From assembly GCA_035341665.1 (NCBI GenBank), contig DAOQVR010000006.1, positions 1 to 64,000 on the forward strand: DNA of 64,000 nt. The letters are read 5' to 3'. The notes under the pieces are model-generated. The model had not been told where the DNA came from. It was given only the letters and a program-made list of their open reading frames with translations, and ran no database searches. Of this stretch, positions 51,375 through 59,880 are shown piece after piece (the stretch's first letter is position 1; every line of letters starts with the position of its first letter). Both the position numbers and the translations under genes were made by a program. The DNA is from DAOQVR01 sp035341665. GTDB taxonomy: Bacteria; Chloroflexota; Anaerolineae; JAAYZQ01.

Positions 51375-54023
51375 ATGATCCACACCAGCCACATTCCCGC
51401 CTGCGTACGGCGACCGGCGCTCGCGCTGCTGGCCGTCCTCCTGTTCAGCCTGATCTGCCCGCCGCTGCGGCCGCGGGCCGAGCCGCCGGTGATCGACCTC
51501 CTGCCGCTGCGCGACGGGTGGGAGGGCTCCAGCACCGGCGAGTGGTCCCGCACCGACGTCTACCACACAGGCCGCACCGGCTACCCGGGGAGAGACGAAA
51601 CGGGGGTCCTGGTGCCCGGCTTCGAGGAAGTGGTCGTCTCGAAAGCCTCCGTTTATCTCGAGTACGACTTGGACTCCCTGGCCAACATCAAGGATCGCAT
51701 GCTCTATGGCCTGGCCCCGAACCCGCTGTCGGACGGCAGCCTGGCCGACCAACGAGTCAAGGTGAGCGAGGACCCGTTCCACGGTTTCCCGGCGGTGACC
51801 GTCGAAGTGGTCGACAGCTGGTCGAGCTACGCTTTTCGGGCCGACGGGAGGGAGGTGTGGAACGGCTCGGCCACCTACCTCACCCGCTACATCTGCTTCA
51901 CCACCACGGCGAATGGACCCTGCACCCTGATTACGGAAACGGTCTACGCGATGGTCCAGAATCCCGGGGGGCTCGGCGAGCGCGGCGAAAGGCAGGCCTT
52001 GGACGCCATGGTCGCCGACGCGGACGCCTGGATCGCCAGCTGGAAGATCACGCCGGCCAAGGTGGAGCGCAGGCTCACGGTTGCCGGCTACGACGGCACC
52101 GACACGATCCACATGCCCCTGACCTTTCCGATCAAGGCAGAGGAGTCGGGCCAGCCCCTGGCGAATGAGCCGGTCGGCTTTCGTTTCCTGGGGGACGTGC
52201 GGTGCCTGGCCGACGAGTATGCCGTCTGGAATGGAGAGACGAAGCGCTGGGATTGGGTGAGCCAGAACCTGGCGGTGGAGGAGACCCTCCAGGCCGCCAC
52301 CGACGCCAGGGGCGACTTGATACTGCGCGTCGTGGTGAGCTTTGACCGGCTGCGGCTGGACGGCAAGACACTGCCCTGCACCGTGCGGCTGGTGACGGCC
52401 ATCGCGGCCCAGCCGGGCGACCCCTCCACCATTGTCGAGCAGAGCGTCGAGGTGACCATCCGCCACCCGGTCTTTGTCCGGGACGTCTTTTTCTACGCCA
52501 ACACGGACCCGACGGGCCCCAGCCGCTGGATCAGGACCAAGCTGCTCGACGAAAACCCCTACTACCAGTACGTGATGAGCGGGTATGGACAGCGGCTGAC
52601 TGCACCCGTACCGGGGGCCGACCAGGTGGGCCTGCCGGAGGGCTACAGCCGCCAGGAGGTGGGGGCGGCGTACCCCAATCCATCGGACGTGCTGAGGCGG
52701 GTGCAGCTCGCGGAGGCCGGCTCTTCGGAGTACAGGAGTTTTGTGCCGCCCGAGGCGGGGACGGACTATTACTACCCGCTCAACGGCGGGACGAGCATCG
52801 TGGTCAGCCTGCACGACTCCCTGTACTGCGGCGACTGCAGTGCCTGGATGAGGCCCGGCGATGGGATTGGCGTGGCCGTGCTGTGGGCCGATGGCGTGAG
52901 CGGGTTCTTCTCGGTGCGACAGGTACGAGTGTCGGAGCCGATCGGGATGGGGGTGCTGGTCTTGGGCGAGGGCTCGCAGTATGGTGCGCAGTCGGCAGAG
53001 GGCGACCCTCGGGCGCGCTTTGTCGTCCAGCAGGGCATGGATTTCCTCGTCAAGTCGGGCCTCGAGTGGGGGGCCGGAGCCGTCGGCGGGCCGGTGGCCG
53101 GCGAGTTTACGGGTATGATCGTCGAGACGCTCCAGTTGGCCGGGGACGTGATCGAGCTGGCCAACATCTACGACCGTCCCGTGAGGCTGGTGACCTTCCG
53201 AAGCGAAGCCTCGGTGACCGCCAATGAAGACGGGAGCATGACGCTGTACACCTTTTCCGGGTCGCCGAGTGTGACCGATGAGGCAGGCAACGAGGTAGCT
53301 GCCGGGGAGGGGGAGGGCGTCACCTTTGCCATCGAGGGGGCGATCGGGCCGGCGGTGCCGCAGGAGGCGCCTGCCGGCGCGCTGGCGATGCAGGCTGCGG
53401 CACCGCAGGAGCCGGGACCCTACGCAGGAGCCATCGAGCCGGCGGCGGATGCCGGGCTGGGCATGATCGGAGAGGTGATCGAGATGCCCGAGGAGACGCT
53501 GCCCGATCCTGAGACGTGGGGCAGCGAGGGGACGGTGGTGCCGCCGGTCAAGCCGCCTGACGACACGCCCTGGGGGCTGATCGTGGGCGGAGGGCTGGGG
53601 CTGCTGGGCGGAGGTGCGGCGGTGGTGTTGGCCAGGAAGTCGCGAAAGGGGCAGCCGCAGGGGGCGCCGCGCGCCAAGGCGCCGGCGAAGCCGGCGCAGC
53701 GGGCAAAGGCGGCGCGTACGGCGTCGCCGCGGGCGCGTGCGGCCGGGCCGGCGGCAGCGGCGCAGCGAGCAAAGGCGGCGCGTGCGGCGTCACCCGCGCC
53801 GGAGGAGGCGCTGCGCACGGCGGGGGCCGCGGCGCGTTGCCCAGAGTGCGGCAACGCAGTCCGGCCTGAGGGTGGGTTCTGCAGCGCATGCGGGGTGAAG
53901 GTGGCAGCCACAGCCCCGACCGAGGCAGAGCCGGCGGCGTCGACGCCGGGCTGCCCGCACTGCGGCGGGGAGGTGGGTGAGCACGCGCGTTTCTGCGGCA
54001 GCTGCGGCCGGCCGCTCGAGTAG
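51375..54023 (+). CDS. Secreted membrane-anchored protein with two C-terminal zinc ribbons
   Basis: The 882-residue protein has a signal peptide (about 1-38), a long extracellular region of unrecognised fold (about 40-720), an acidic Pro-rich stalk and one transmembrane helix (WGLIVGGGLGLLGGGAAVVLA, about 735-755). A basic Ala/Lys/Arg-rich linker (about 757-815) is followed by two zinc ribbons: CPECGNAVRPEGGFCSACG and CPHCGGEVGEHARFCGSCG. The ribbons are therefore cytoplasmic. This topology suggests an envelope protein tethered to a cytosolic nucleic-acid- or protein-binding module. Function unknown. Confidence 0.75.
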   Translation: MIHTSHIPACVRRPALALLAVLLFSLICPPLRPRAEPPVIDLLPLRDGWEGSSTGEWSRTDVYHTGRTGYPGRDETGVLVPGFEEVVVSKASVYLEYDLDSLANIKDRMLYGLAPNPLSDGSLADQRVKVSEDPFHGFPAVTVEVVDSWSSYAFRADGREVWNGSATYLTRYICFTTTANGPCTLITETVYAMVQNPGGLGERGERQALDAMVADADAWIASWKITPAKVERRLTVAGYDGTDTIHMPLTFPIKAEESGQPLANEPVGFRFLGDVRCLADEYAVWNGETKRWDWVSQNLAVEETLQAATDARGDLILRVVVSFDRLRLDGKTLPCTVRLVTAIAAQPGDPSTIVEQSVEVTIRHPVFVRDVFFYANTDPTGPSRWIRTKLLDENPYYQYVMSGYGQRLTAPVPGADQVGLPEGYSRQEVGAAYPNPSDVLRRVQLAEAGSSEYRSFVPPEAGTDYYYPLNGGTSIVVSLHDSLYCGDCSAWMRPGDGIGVAVLWADGVSGFFSVRQVRVSEPIGMGVLVLGEGSQYGAQSAEGDPRARFVVQQGMDFLVKSGLEWGAGAVGGPVAGEFTGMIVETLQLAGDVIELANIYDRPVRLVTFRSEASVTANEDGSMTLYTFSGSPSVTDEAGNEVAAGEGEGVTFAIEGAIGPAVPQEAPAGALAMQAAAPQEPGPYAGAIEPAADAGLGMIGEVIEMPEETLPDPETWGSEGTVVPPVKPPDDTPWGLIVGGGLGLLGGGAAVVLARKSRKGQPQGAPRAKAPAKPAQRAKAARTASPRARAAGPAAAAQRAKAARAASPAPEEALRTAGAAARCPECGNAVRPEGGFCSACGVKVAATAPTEAEPAASTPGCPHCGGEVGEHARFCGSCGRPLE

Positions 54024-54052
54024 CAGCCGGTCCTACACGGCGTCCGCGCGCG

Positions 54053-54081
54053 TTGACGCGGACTGCAAGCAGTGCTAGAAT
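54053..54081 (+). promoter_or_regulatory. Sigma-70-type promoter of the dehydrogenase/ABC/aminotransferase operon
   Basis: TTGACG (54053-54058), 17-bp spacer, TAGAAT (54076-54081). The predicted start near 54088 gives an unusually long leader of about 330 nt before the first ATG. Confidence 0.7.
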
Positions 54082-54087
54082 CGGCCA

Positions 54088-54416
54088 AGTTGTTGCTCGG
54101 GCGCTGGTGGGCCGCCGGTCCCTAGACCGGCAGAGCGCCTCCGGCGCCGGGGCAAGGCGGAGGGGAACAGCGCTGTGACCATCTCCGGCGACGCAGCAGA
54201 AAAGACCGCGACGTTTTTCGGCCCAGGACATTGCCACCTTGGCTGCCCCTGGGCTCTCACGAAGTGTGGGTCTCGCACCCCGGGCAAGTGCCCCGCCCGT
54301 CAGCGCACAGGCCAGGCAGGCCATTCACCCTTCACACAATCCGCCGTAGATTCCCCCCGATCGTTCGCGACATTCCAGCCGGGGCTGCGTGCCACCGGCG
54401 AGCGAGGGGGAGGAAC
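54088..54416 (+). promoter_or_regulatory. Long structured 5' leader, no coding sequence recognised
   Basis: About 330 nt with several inverted repeats. The clearest is at 54100-54139: outer stem GGCGCT/AGCGCC, an asymmetric internal loop, inner stem GCCGGTC-CCTA-GACCGGC. No intrinsic terminator was identified and no known riboswitch class was recognised by eye. It may be a cis-regulatory RNA controlling the operon. Confidence 0.4.
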
Positions 54417-55448
54417 ATGACCGAGCGCACCATGCAGGCTGCCGTGTTCGAGAGCGAGGGCCGGCTCGTCGTCAAAGAGGTGCCTGTGCCGCGCCTCGGG
54501 GCGGCCGACGACGTCGTGGTCCAAGTGGAAGCGTGCGGAGTGTGCGGAACGGACCTGCGCATCCTCGCCGTCCCGCCGGCGGTTCGGGCCAAGCAGGGCA
54601 TCGTGCTCGGCCACGAGTACCTTGGCCACGTGGTGGAAGCGGGACCGGGCGCGGCGCAGTGGAAGCCGGGCGATCGCGTCGTCTGCATCCCTGACGTTGC
54701 ATGCGGGCACTGTGCCTTCTGCGCAGAGGGCCGGCCCAACCTTTGCCTCGACATGTTCTCCATCGGCGGCGACGTGGATGGTGGCTTTGCGCAGTATGCT
54801 CTTGCCCCTTCCAGGGCGCTCTTTCGGGTGGGCGAGGCGCTTCCGGCCGACGAAGGGGCCATGATAGAGCTGCTCTCGTGCGTGCTGGGCGGCGTGAGCA
54901 AGGCGGCGCTGATGCCGGGCGAGAGGGTGCTCATCATCGGCGCAGGGCCGGCCGGCCTGGTCTACCTGAAGGTGTTCAGAGCGGCGGGTGCGGGGCAGGT
55001 CCTCATGGCCGAGCCGTCGGCGTGGCGCGGCCGATTCGCCCTCGATGCGGGGGCGGACCAGGTGATCAACCCGCGCGAGACGGATTTGGGTGAGGCGGTG
55101 CGCGCGGCCACGGGCGGCGGCGCGCAGGTCGTGGTCGATGCCGTCGGCTCGCAGCTACCGGCGGCGATCGGCGCCGCACGCAAGGGAGCGCGCATCATCG
55201 TCTTTGGCGAGGATCACCAGGCGCACGTGACGATTCGCCAGCAGGACATACAGGGCAAGGAGCTGCGCATCCTTGGCAGCTTTATCGGGCTGCACCAGTT
55301 TCCGCAGGCCGTACAGATGCTGGAGAGCGGTGCGCTGCGGCTGGGAGGGCTTATCACGCACCGTCTCTCGCTCCCGGAACTGCCTACGGGGATTGCCGAG
55401 CTGTCGGCCGGCCGCGGCGCCAAAGGCGTGTGCTTCCCATGGCAGTGA
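54417..55448 (+). CDS. Zinc-dependent medium-chain dehydrogenase
   Basis: The 343-residue MDR-superfamily enzyme shows catalytic-zinc residues Cys40/Cys43 region (EACGVCGTD) and GHEYLG. The structural-zinc set is DVACGHCAFCAEGRPNLC, and the NAD Rossmann motif is LIIGAGPAGLVYLKVF. This pattern fits sorbitol/threonine/inosamine-type polyol dehydrogenases acting on secondary alcohols. It is the first gene of the operon, behind GGGGGAGGAAC. The substrate is unknown; context suggests a polyol or amino-polyol. Confidence 0.88.
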   Translation: MTERTMQAAVFESEGRLVVKEVPVPRLGAADDVVVQVEACGVCGTDLRILAVPPAVRAKQGIVLGHEYLGHVVEAGPGAAQWKPGDRVVCIPDVACGHCAFCAEGRPNLCLDMFSIGGDVDGGFAQYALAPSRALFRVGEALPADEGAMIELLSCVLGGVSKAALMPGERVLIIGAGPAGLVYLKVFRAAGAGQVLMAEPSAWRGRFALDAGADQVINPRETDLGEAVRAATGGGAQVVVDAVGSQLPAAIGAARKGARIIVFGEDHQAHVTIRQQDIQGKELRILGSFIGLHQFPQAVQMLESGALRLGGLITHRLSLPELPTGIAELSAGRGAKGVCFPWQ

Positions 55449-55509
55449 GCAGGAACCGGAGGAGGCGGGGGATGGGCGGGATTGAGACGTACCGTGCAGG
55501 GTGCAGACG

Positions 55510-56622
55510 ATGACCTCAAAGAGCGAAGCGCAGGTGTGTGCCGTCGAGCTGGTGGGCGTATCCAAGTTCTATGGCTCTGTCGCAGCGTTGGACGACATCT
55601 CGCTCCAGATCCGCCACGGGGAGTTCTACACTCTGTTGGGACCGTCGGGCTGCGGCAAGACCACCACGCTGAACATCATCGGCGGCTTCATCCCGCTTTC
55701 TTCCGGTACACTGCGAATCAACGGCCGGCTTGTGCAGAACGATCCTCCCTACCGCCGCAACGTGAACACGGTATTTCAGAACTATGCCCTCTTCCCGCAC
55801 ATGACGGTTGCGCAGAATATCGGTTTTGGGCCGCGCATGCGGAAGCAGCCCAAGATCGAGACGGACCGAAGGGTAGAGGAGATGCTGCACTTGATCTCGC
55901 TGCCCGGCTTTGGCGAGCGGCGGCCGTCGCAGCTCTCGGGTGGCCAACAGCAGCGGGTGGCGCTGGCCCGGGCGCTCATCAACGAGCCGGACGTCCTGCT
56001 GCTGGACGAGCCGCTGGGTGCGCTCGACCTGAAGATCCGCAAGCAGCTCCAGGGGGAGCTGCGCAACATCCAACGCAAGGTGGGCATCACCTTCGTGTAT
56101 GTGACGCACGACCAGGAAGAGGCGATGGTGCTCTCGGACCGGGTCGCGGTGATGAACAAGGGGAAGGTGGTGCAGGAGGGGGCGCCGGCCGAGATCTACC
56201 ACCGGCCGGCGAACCGTTTCGTCGCCAGCTTTATCGGGGAGTCGAATTTCTTCCACGGGACGCTGCGCGAGGAGGCCGGCGGCGAGACGTGGGTCGACCT
56301 GCCGGGCTTTGGCCGGCCGGTGCGTGCCGGGTCGGGACGGGCGGCTGCACCAGGCGCAGCGGTGACCATCGCCGTCCGGCCAGAGCGGATGGCCTGGCGG
56401 GCGGTGGATGACGGGACGCTCGACAATGCCGTCGAGGCGGTCGTTCGCAAGACGGCGTTCTTGGGGATGTACAGCCAGATTGTGGCCGAGCTGCCGTCAG
56501 GCAGCCCGGTGATGATCCACGAGACGGAGGCAGGCGAAGCGGCGCCCGCCCTCGACCGACTCGTGGGGCACACGATTGTGGTAGGGTGGCAGGTTTCCGA
56601 CGGGCAGCTCCTGGCCGACTGA
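55510..56622 (+). CDS. ABC transporter ATP-binding protein, spermidine/putrescine (PotA) type
   Basis: The 370-residue ATPase has Walker A GPSGCGKTTTLN, Q-loop FQNYALFPHMTV, signature QLSGGQQQRVALARAL, Walker B LLLDEPLGALD and H-loop VTHDQEEAM. A C-terminal TOBE-type domain (about 285-370) ends the protein. It energises the importer encoded downstream. The ATG at 55510 is chosen; a GTG nine bases earlier is possible. Confidence 0.9.
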   Translation: MTSKSEAQVCAVELVGVSKFYGSVAALDDISLQIRHGEFYTLLGPSGCGKTTTLNIIGGFIPLSSGTLRINGRLVQNDPPYRRNVNTVFQNYALFPHMTVAQNIGFGPRMRKQPKIETDRRVEEMLHLISLPGFGERRPSQLSGGQQQRVALARALINEPDVLLLDEPLGALDLKIRKQLQGELRNIQRKVGITFVYVTHDQEEAMVLSDRVAVMNKGKVVQEGAPAEIYHRPANRFVASFIGESNFFHGTLREEAGGETWVDLPGFGRPVRAGSGRAAAPGAAVTIAVRPERMAWRAVDDGTLDNAVEAVVRKTAFLGMYSQIVAELPSGSPVMIHETEAGEAAPALDRLVGHTIVVGWQVSDGQLLAD

Positions 56623-56756
56623 GGGCAAGGGCAAGCAGCAAGGGAGAGGGGGGTGATAGCAGAGATCAGGAGTGGTCAGGCCGGCCCGGGTCCCCATCGG
56701 CCGGGTCGGGATTTGGAGGAGACGGCAGCAAGCGTGGTACGAAAGGAGAAAGAGTC

Positions 56757-57851
56757 ATGAGCAACGGAGGCCTCACACGGCGCGAGTTCCTGAAGCTTGC
56801 CGCACTGAGCGGCGTCGCCATGGCCGGCGGGTGGAGCCTGGCCGGATGCGGCGGCGCCAAAGGCGGCACCTTCAGCTGGTTGACCTGGAGCGACCACTAC
56901 TTCCCTGAGCAACTCCAGGAAGCAGAGACCGAATATGGCATCAAGGTGACGCCTACGCTTTTCTCCGACAACTCGGAGGCGTTCCTGAAGGTCCAGCAGG
57001 TGGGGGGCCAGCAGATCGACCTGGTTTCGGGTGATGCTCTGTGGGTGAAGAAGTACTATGACGAGGGCCTGATCGAGGGCTTTGACCTGGACAGCCTGGC
57101 AACGGCGAAGAACCTCTACCCGGTTGTCAAGGAGTTCTCCTTCTGGCAGGCAGACGGCAAGTACCTGGCGTTTCCCTTTGGCTACTCGCCGGTCATCATT
57201 GCCTACAACCCCAAGTACATCACCCTCACGCCCGACACGTGGGCCATTCTCTGGGACCCCCAGTACCGGGGCAAGCTGGCGATGGAGCTGCAGCCTTTTG
57301 ACGTAATGGCCATGATGGGCAAGAGCCTGGGCATCCAGGACGCCTACAACATGACCACCGAGCAGATCGCGCAGGCCAAGCAGCAGCTCATCGACCTCAA
57401 GCCAAACGTGCTCAAGTTTGTGGAGCAGAACACCGAGATGGTCACGCTCATGGCGGACGAGACCATCTGGTTCGCCACGGTGAACGTGGGCATGGAAGAC
57501 CGGGTGAAGGATGCCGGTGGACCGGAGATCAAGACGTTCATCCCCAGGGAGGGTGTGGTCGGTTGGATGGACGGGGAGATGCTGGTCAAGGACGGCAAGA
57601 ACCGTGACGTCGCCTGGAGCTTCCTGGACAAGATGGAGACGCCCGAGTGGATCGCCCAGAATTTCATGCAGTATGGGCGGCCGCTGTTCAACGAGGCTGC
57701 CTACAAGCTGCTGGAGCAGCAGGGCAACGGTGACCGCGCGCGCCGATACCTGATGGACCGGCCGGAGATCGTGCAGACCATGACGCTCAAGGGTCCTTCA
57801 GCCAACATGGATGCCTACATCCAGGCATTCAACGAAGCGCTGGCGAGCTAG
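56757..57851 (+). CDS. Spermidine/putrescine-type ABC substrate-binding lipoprotein
   Basis: The 364-residue protein starts MSNGGLTRREFLKLAALSG, a twin-arginine-like signal, and has the lipobox LAGC near residue 31. The mature part shows the PotD-type family-1 binding-protein fold (FSWLTWSDHYFPE, YNPKYITLTPDTWAILWDP, MVKDGKNRDVAWSFLDKM-like block). It delivers substrate to the two permeases downstream. It is separated from permease 1 by repeat copy C. The substrate could be a polyamine or another small basic or amino compound. Confidence 0.88.
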   Translation: MSNGGLTRREFLKLAALSGVAMAGGWSLAGCGGAKGGTFSWLTWSDHYFPEQLQEAETEYGIKVTPTLFSDNSEAFLKVQQVGGQQIDLVSGDALWVKKYYDEGLIEGFDLDSLATAKNLYPVVKEFSFWQADGKYLAFPFGYSPVIIAYNPKYITLTPDTWAILWDPQYRGKLAMELQPFDVMAMMGKSLGIQDAYNMTTEQIAQAKQQLIDLKPNVLKFVEQNTEMVTLMADETIWFATVNVGMEDRVKDAGGPEIKTFIPREGVVGWMDGEMLVKDGKNRDVAWSFLDKMETPEWIAQNFMQYGRPLFNEAAYKLLEQQGNGDRARRYLMDRPEIVQTMTLKGPSANMDAYIQAFNEALAS

Positions 57852-57859
57852 TGAAGTGG

Positions 57860-58019
57860 AGACGGGGCTGTCCAGAGGGCACGAGACCTGCCATAGTGAG
57901 CGCGGCGACGCATCCTGCTTCCCTGAGTTTCAGGCGGAATGAGAGATTCCCTTCGTACCTCAGGGCGTGCCTGGGTCTCTGCGCTCCCTCGGAATGACAG
58001 CTCCTGGACAGCCCCGTCT
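57860..58019. repeat. Dispersed TIR-type repeat, copy C, inside the ABC operon
   Basis: 160 bp bounded by perfect 16-bp inverted repeats: AGACGGGGCTGTCCAG at 57860-57875 and its complement at 58004-58019. The interior matches copies A and B (GAGACCTGCCATAGTGAGCG, GAGAGATTCCCTTCGTACC, GCGCTCCCTCGGAATGACAG). It lies between the binding-protein stop and the permease start. No transposase is encoded, so it would be a MITE-like or hairpin-forming repeat. Confidence 0.88.
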
Positions 58020-58040
58020 GTCGAAAGGAGCACGTAGCCT

Positions 58041-58976
58041 GTGAAGCGCATGCGAGAGGCTTCTGCCGCAGTGCCTGCCGGGGGACTGGCTCCCGGCGAC
58101 ATTGTCCGTGGGGCGGAGGAGATGGCGGGCGCCAAGCCCTCACGCAAGATCTTGTGGGGCTTTGTGCCGATCGGCGTCCTCCAGGCTGCGTTCTTCTTTG
58201 TCCCGCTGGCGGTGATGGTGCTGTACAGCCTGTGGAGGGCGGAGGGCGTACGGGTCGTACCGGACTGGACGCTGCAGAACTATGCCAACCTGTTCAAGAC
58301 CCGGATGTACATCCTCACGCTTCTGAAGACGGGCGGAATCTCGCTGCTGGTGACGGTGCTGGCGCTGCTGTTCGGCTACCCCTTCGCCTTTTTCCTGGTG
58401 CGTTACGTACGGAAGCAGTGGCAGATCCCGCTGCTGATGCTGGTCATCATTCCCTTCTGGACGAGCTATCTGCTCCGCGTGTACGCCTGGATGGGCATCC
58501 TGGGACGCAAGGGGATCATCAACAGCCTGTTGATGGCGCTGAAGGTCATCGAGGAGCCGCTGCCTTTCCTCATCTACAACAACATGAGTGTGACGTTGGT
58601 TTTTCTGTACCTCTACCTCCCCTTCGCGATCATCACCCTCTATGCGGCGATCGAGAAGTTTGATTTCAAGCAGATGAGTGCGGCGGCCGACCTGGGGGCG
58701 ACGCCGTGGCGCGCGTTCCTGGAGATCATGCTGCCTCAGACGAAGCAAGGGGTGATCACCTCCTTCATCTTTATCTTTATTCCGATGTTGGGGGAGTATA
58801 TCGCGCCCAAGCTGGTCGGCGGCACCAGCGGCACCCTGATCGCCATCCTGATCGTGAACCTCTTCCGCGGCTTCCAGATCCCACAGGGGGCCGCGGTGGC
58901 CCTGAGCATCGCAGCGCTGATCACCGTCGTGCTTGTCGTGTTTCGCCGGTACCTGAAGGTGGAAGAGCTGATATAG
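58041..58976 (+). CDS. ABC transporter permease, PotB type
   Basis: The 311-residue protein has a short cytoplasmic N terminus and six membrane helices, the first at about 36-58 (GVLQAAFFFVPLAVMVLYSL). The EAA loop SAAADLGATPWRAFLEIMLPQTKQGV contacts the ATPase. The GTG start has AAAGGAG 11 bases upstream; an internal ATG at 58122 is possible. Pairs with the following permease, 3 bp downstream. Confidence 0.88.
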   Translation: MKRMREASAAVPAGGLAPGDIVRGAEEMAGAKPSRKILWGFVPIGVLQAAFFFVPLAVMVLYSLWRAEGVRVVPDWTLQNYANLFKTRMYILTLLKTGGISLLVTVLALLFGYPFAFFLVRYVRKQWQIPLLMLVIIPFWTSYLLRVYAWMGILGRKGIINSLLMALKVIEEPLPFLIYNNMSVTLVFLYLYLPFAIITLYAAIEKFDFKQMSAAADLGATPWRAFLEIMLPQTKQGVITSFIFIFIPMLGEYIAPKLVGGTSGTLIAILIVNLFRGFQIPQGAAVALSIAALITVVLVVFRRYLKVEELI

Positions 58977-58979
58977 CGC

Positions 58980-59864
58980 ATGGAAAAGACCTCTGGACGC
59001 GCCCGCGCCACGCGCATCGCCTTTGTCCTGTATGGAGTCCTGGGATACGGCTTTCTATATCTGCCGGTGCTGCTGCTGGCCCTCTTTTCCTTCAACAAGT
59101 CCGCTGCCGGCAACCTGCCCTTCACCGGCTTTACCCTTCACTGGTACGCCGACCTCTTCCGCGATTACCTGGTCATGGACGCGTTCAAGAACAGTCTGCT
59201 GGTCGCGGCCGTCACGGCGCTGGCTGCAACTGCCATCGGCACCGCGGCCGCCTTTGCGCTGGTGCGCGCGCGACTGCGTGTTACCGAGTTTCTGCGCGTG
59301 ATCTTTGTCATGCCGATGATGATCCCTGGGCTGCTGATCGGCATCGCCCTGCTCGTCTTTTTCTCGTCGATGCTCAACCTGCCCCTGTCGCTGGGGACGG
59401 TCATCGTCGGGCACGTGGTCATGACGACACCTTTCGTCCTGCTGGTGGTGGCGACCCGGCTGACCGACTTTGACCGGCGGCTGGAGTGGGCGGCCGCGGA
59501 CCTGGGCGCCAACCCGTTGACGACGTTCCGCTACATCATCCTGCCGCTGATCCTGCCCGGCGTGCTGGCGGGTGCGCTCTTTGCCTTTACGCTCTCATTG
59601 GACGAGTTTGTCATCACGCTCTTCACGATCGGGGCGCAGACGACCCTGCCCCTGTATGTCTTCTCGCAGGTCAAGTTTGGGGTGACGCCGAAGATCAATG
59701 CGCTGGCGACGCTCCTGCTGCTCGGATCGATCACGATCCTGATGCTCACGTTCTACGCGCTCTCCCGGGTCGGCCGCCACGGGGGGAGCAAGCATGGCGG
59801 CCTGGGCAACCGCCTCCGGCGGGTGTTTGGCCGGTCTCCGCGCCACGCCACCAAGACTGCATAG
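58980..59864 (+). CDS. ABC transporter permease, PotC type
   Basis: The 294-residue protein has six membrane helices and the EAA loop WAAADLGANPLTTFRYIILPLILPGV. It forms the second half of the membrane channel with the PotB-type permease. A basic C-terminal tail follows the last helix. It starts 3 bp after the previous stop and ends 16 bp before the aminotransferase gene, so transport and metabolism are tightly linked. Confidence 0.88.
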   Translation: MEKTSGRARATRIAFVLYGVLGYGFLYLPVLLLALFSFNKSAAGNLPFTGFTLHWYADLFRDYLVMDAFKNSLLVAAVTALAATAIGTAAAFALVRARLRVTEFLRVIFVMPMMIPGLLIGIALLVFFSSMLNLPLSLGTVIVGHVVMTTPFVLLVVATRLTDFDRRLEWAAADLGANPLTTFRYIILPLILPGVLAGALFAFTLSLDEFVITLFTIGAQTTLPLYVFSQVKFGVTPKINALATLLLLGSITILMLTFYALSRVGRHGGSKHGGLGNRLRRVFGRSPRHATKTA

Positions 59865-59880
59865 GGACTCGGGAGGGATC

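Noticed and set aside
54140..54300. Cobalamin riboswitch in the long leader before the Zn dehydrogenase
   Set aside because: A GGGGAACAGCGCTGTGACC segment looked suggestive, but the B12-box and the rest of the conserved core are not present.
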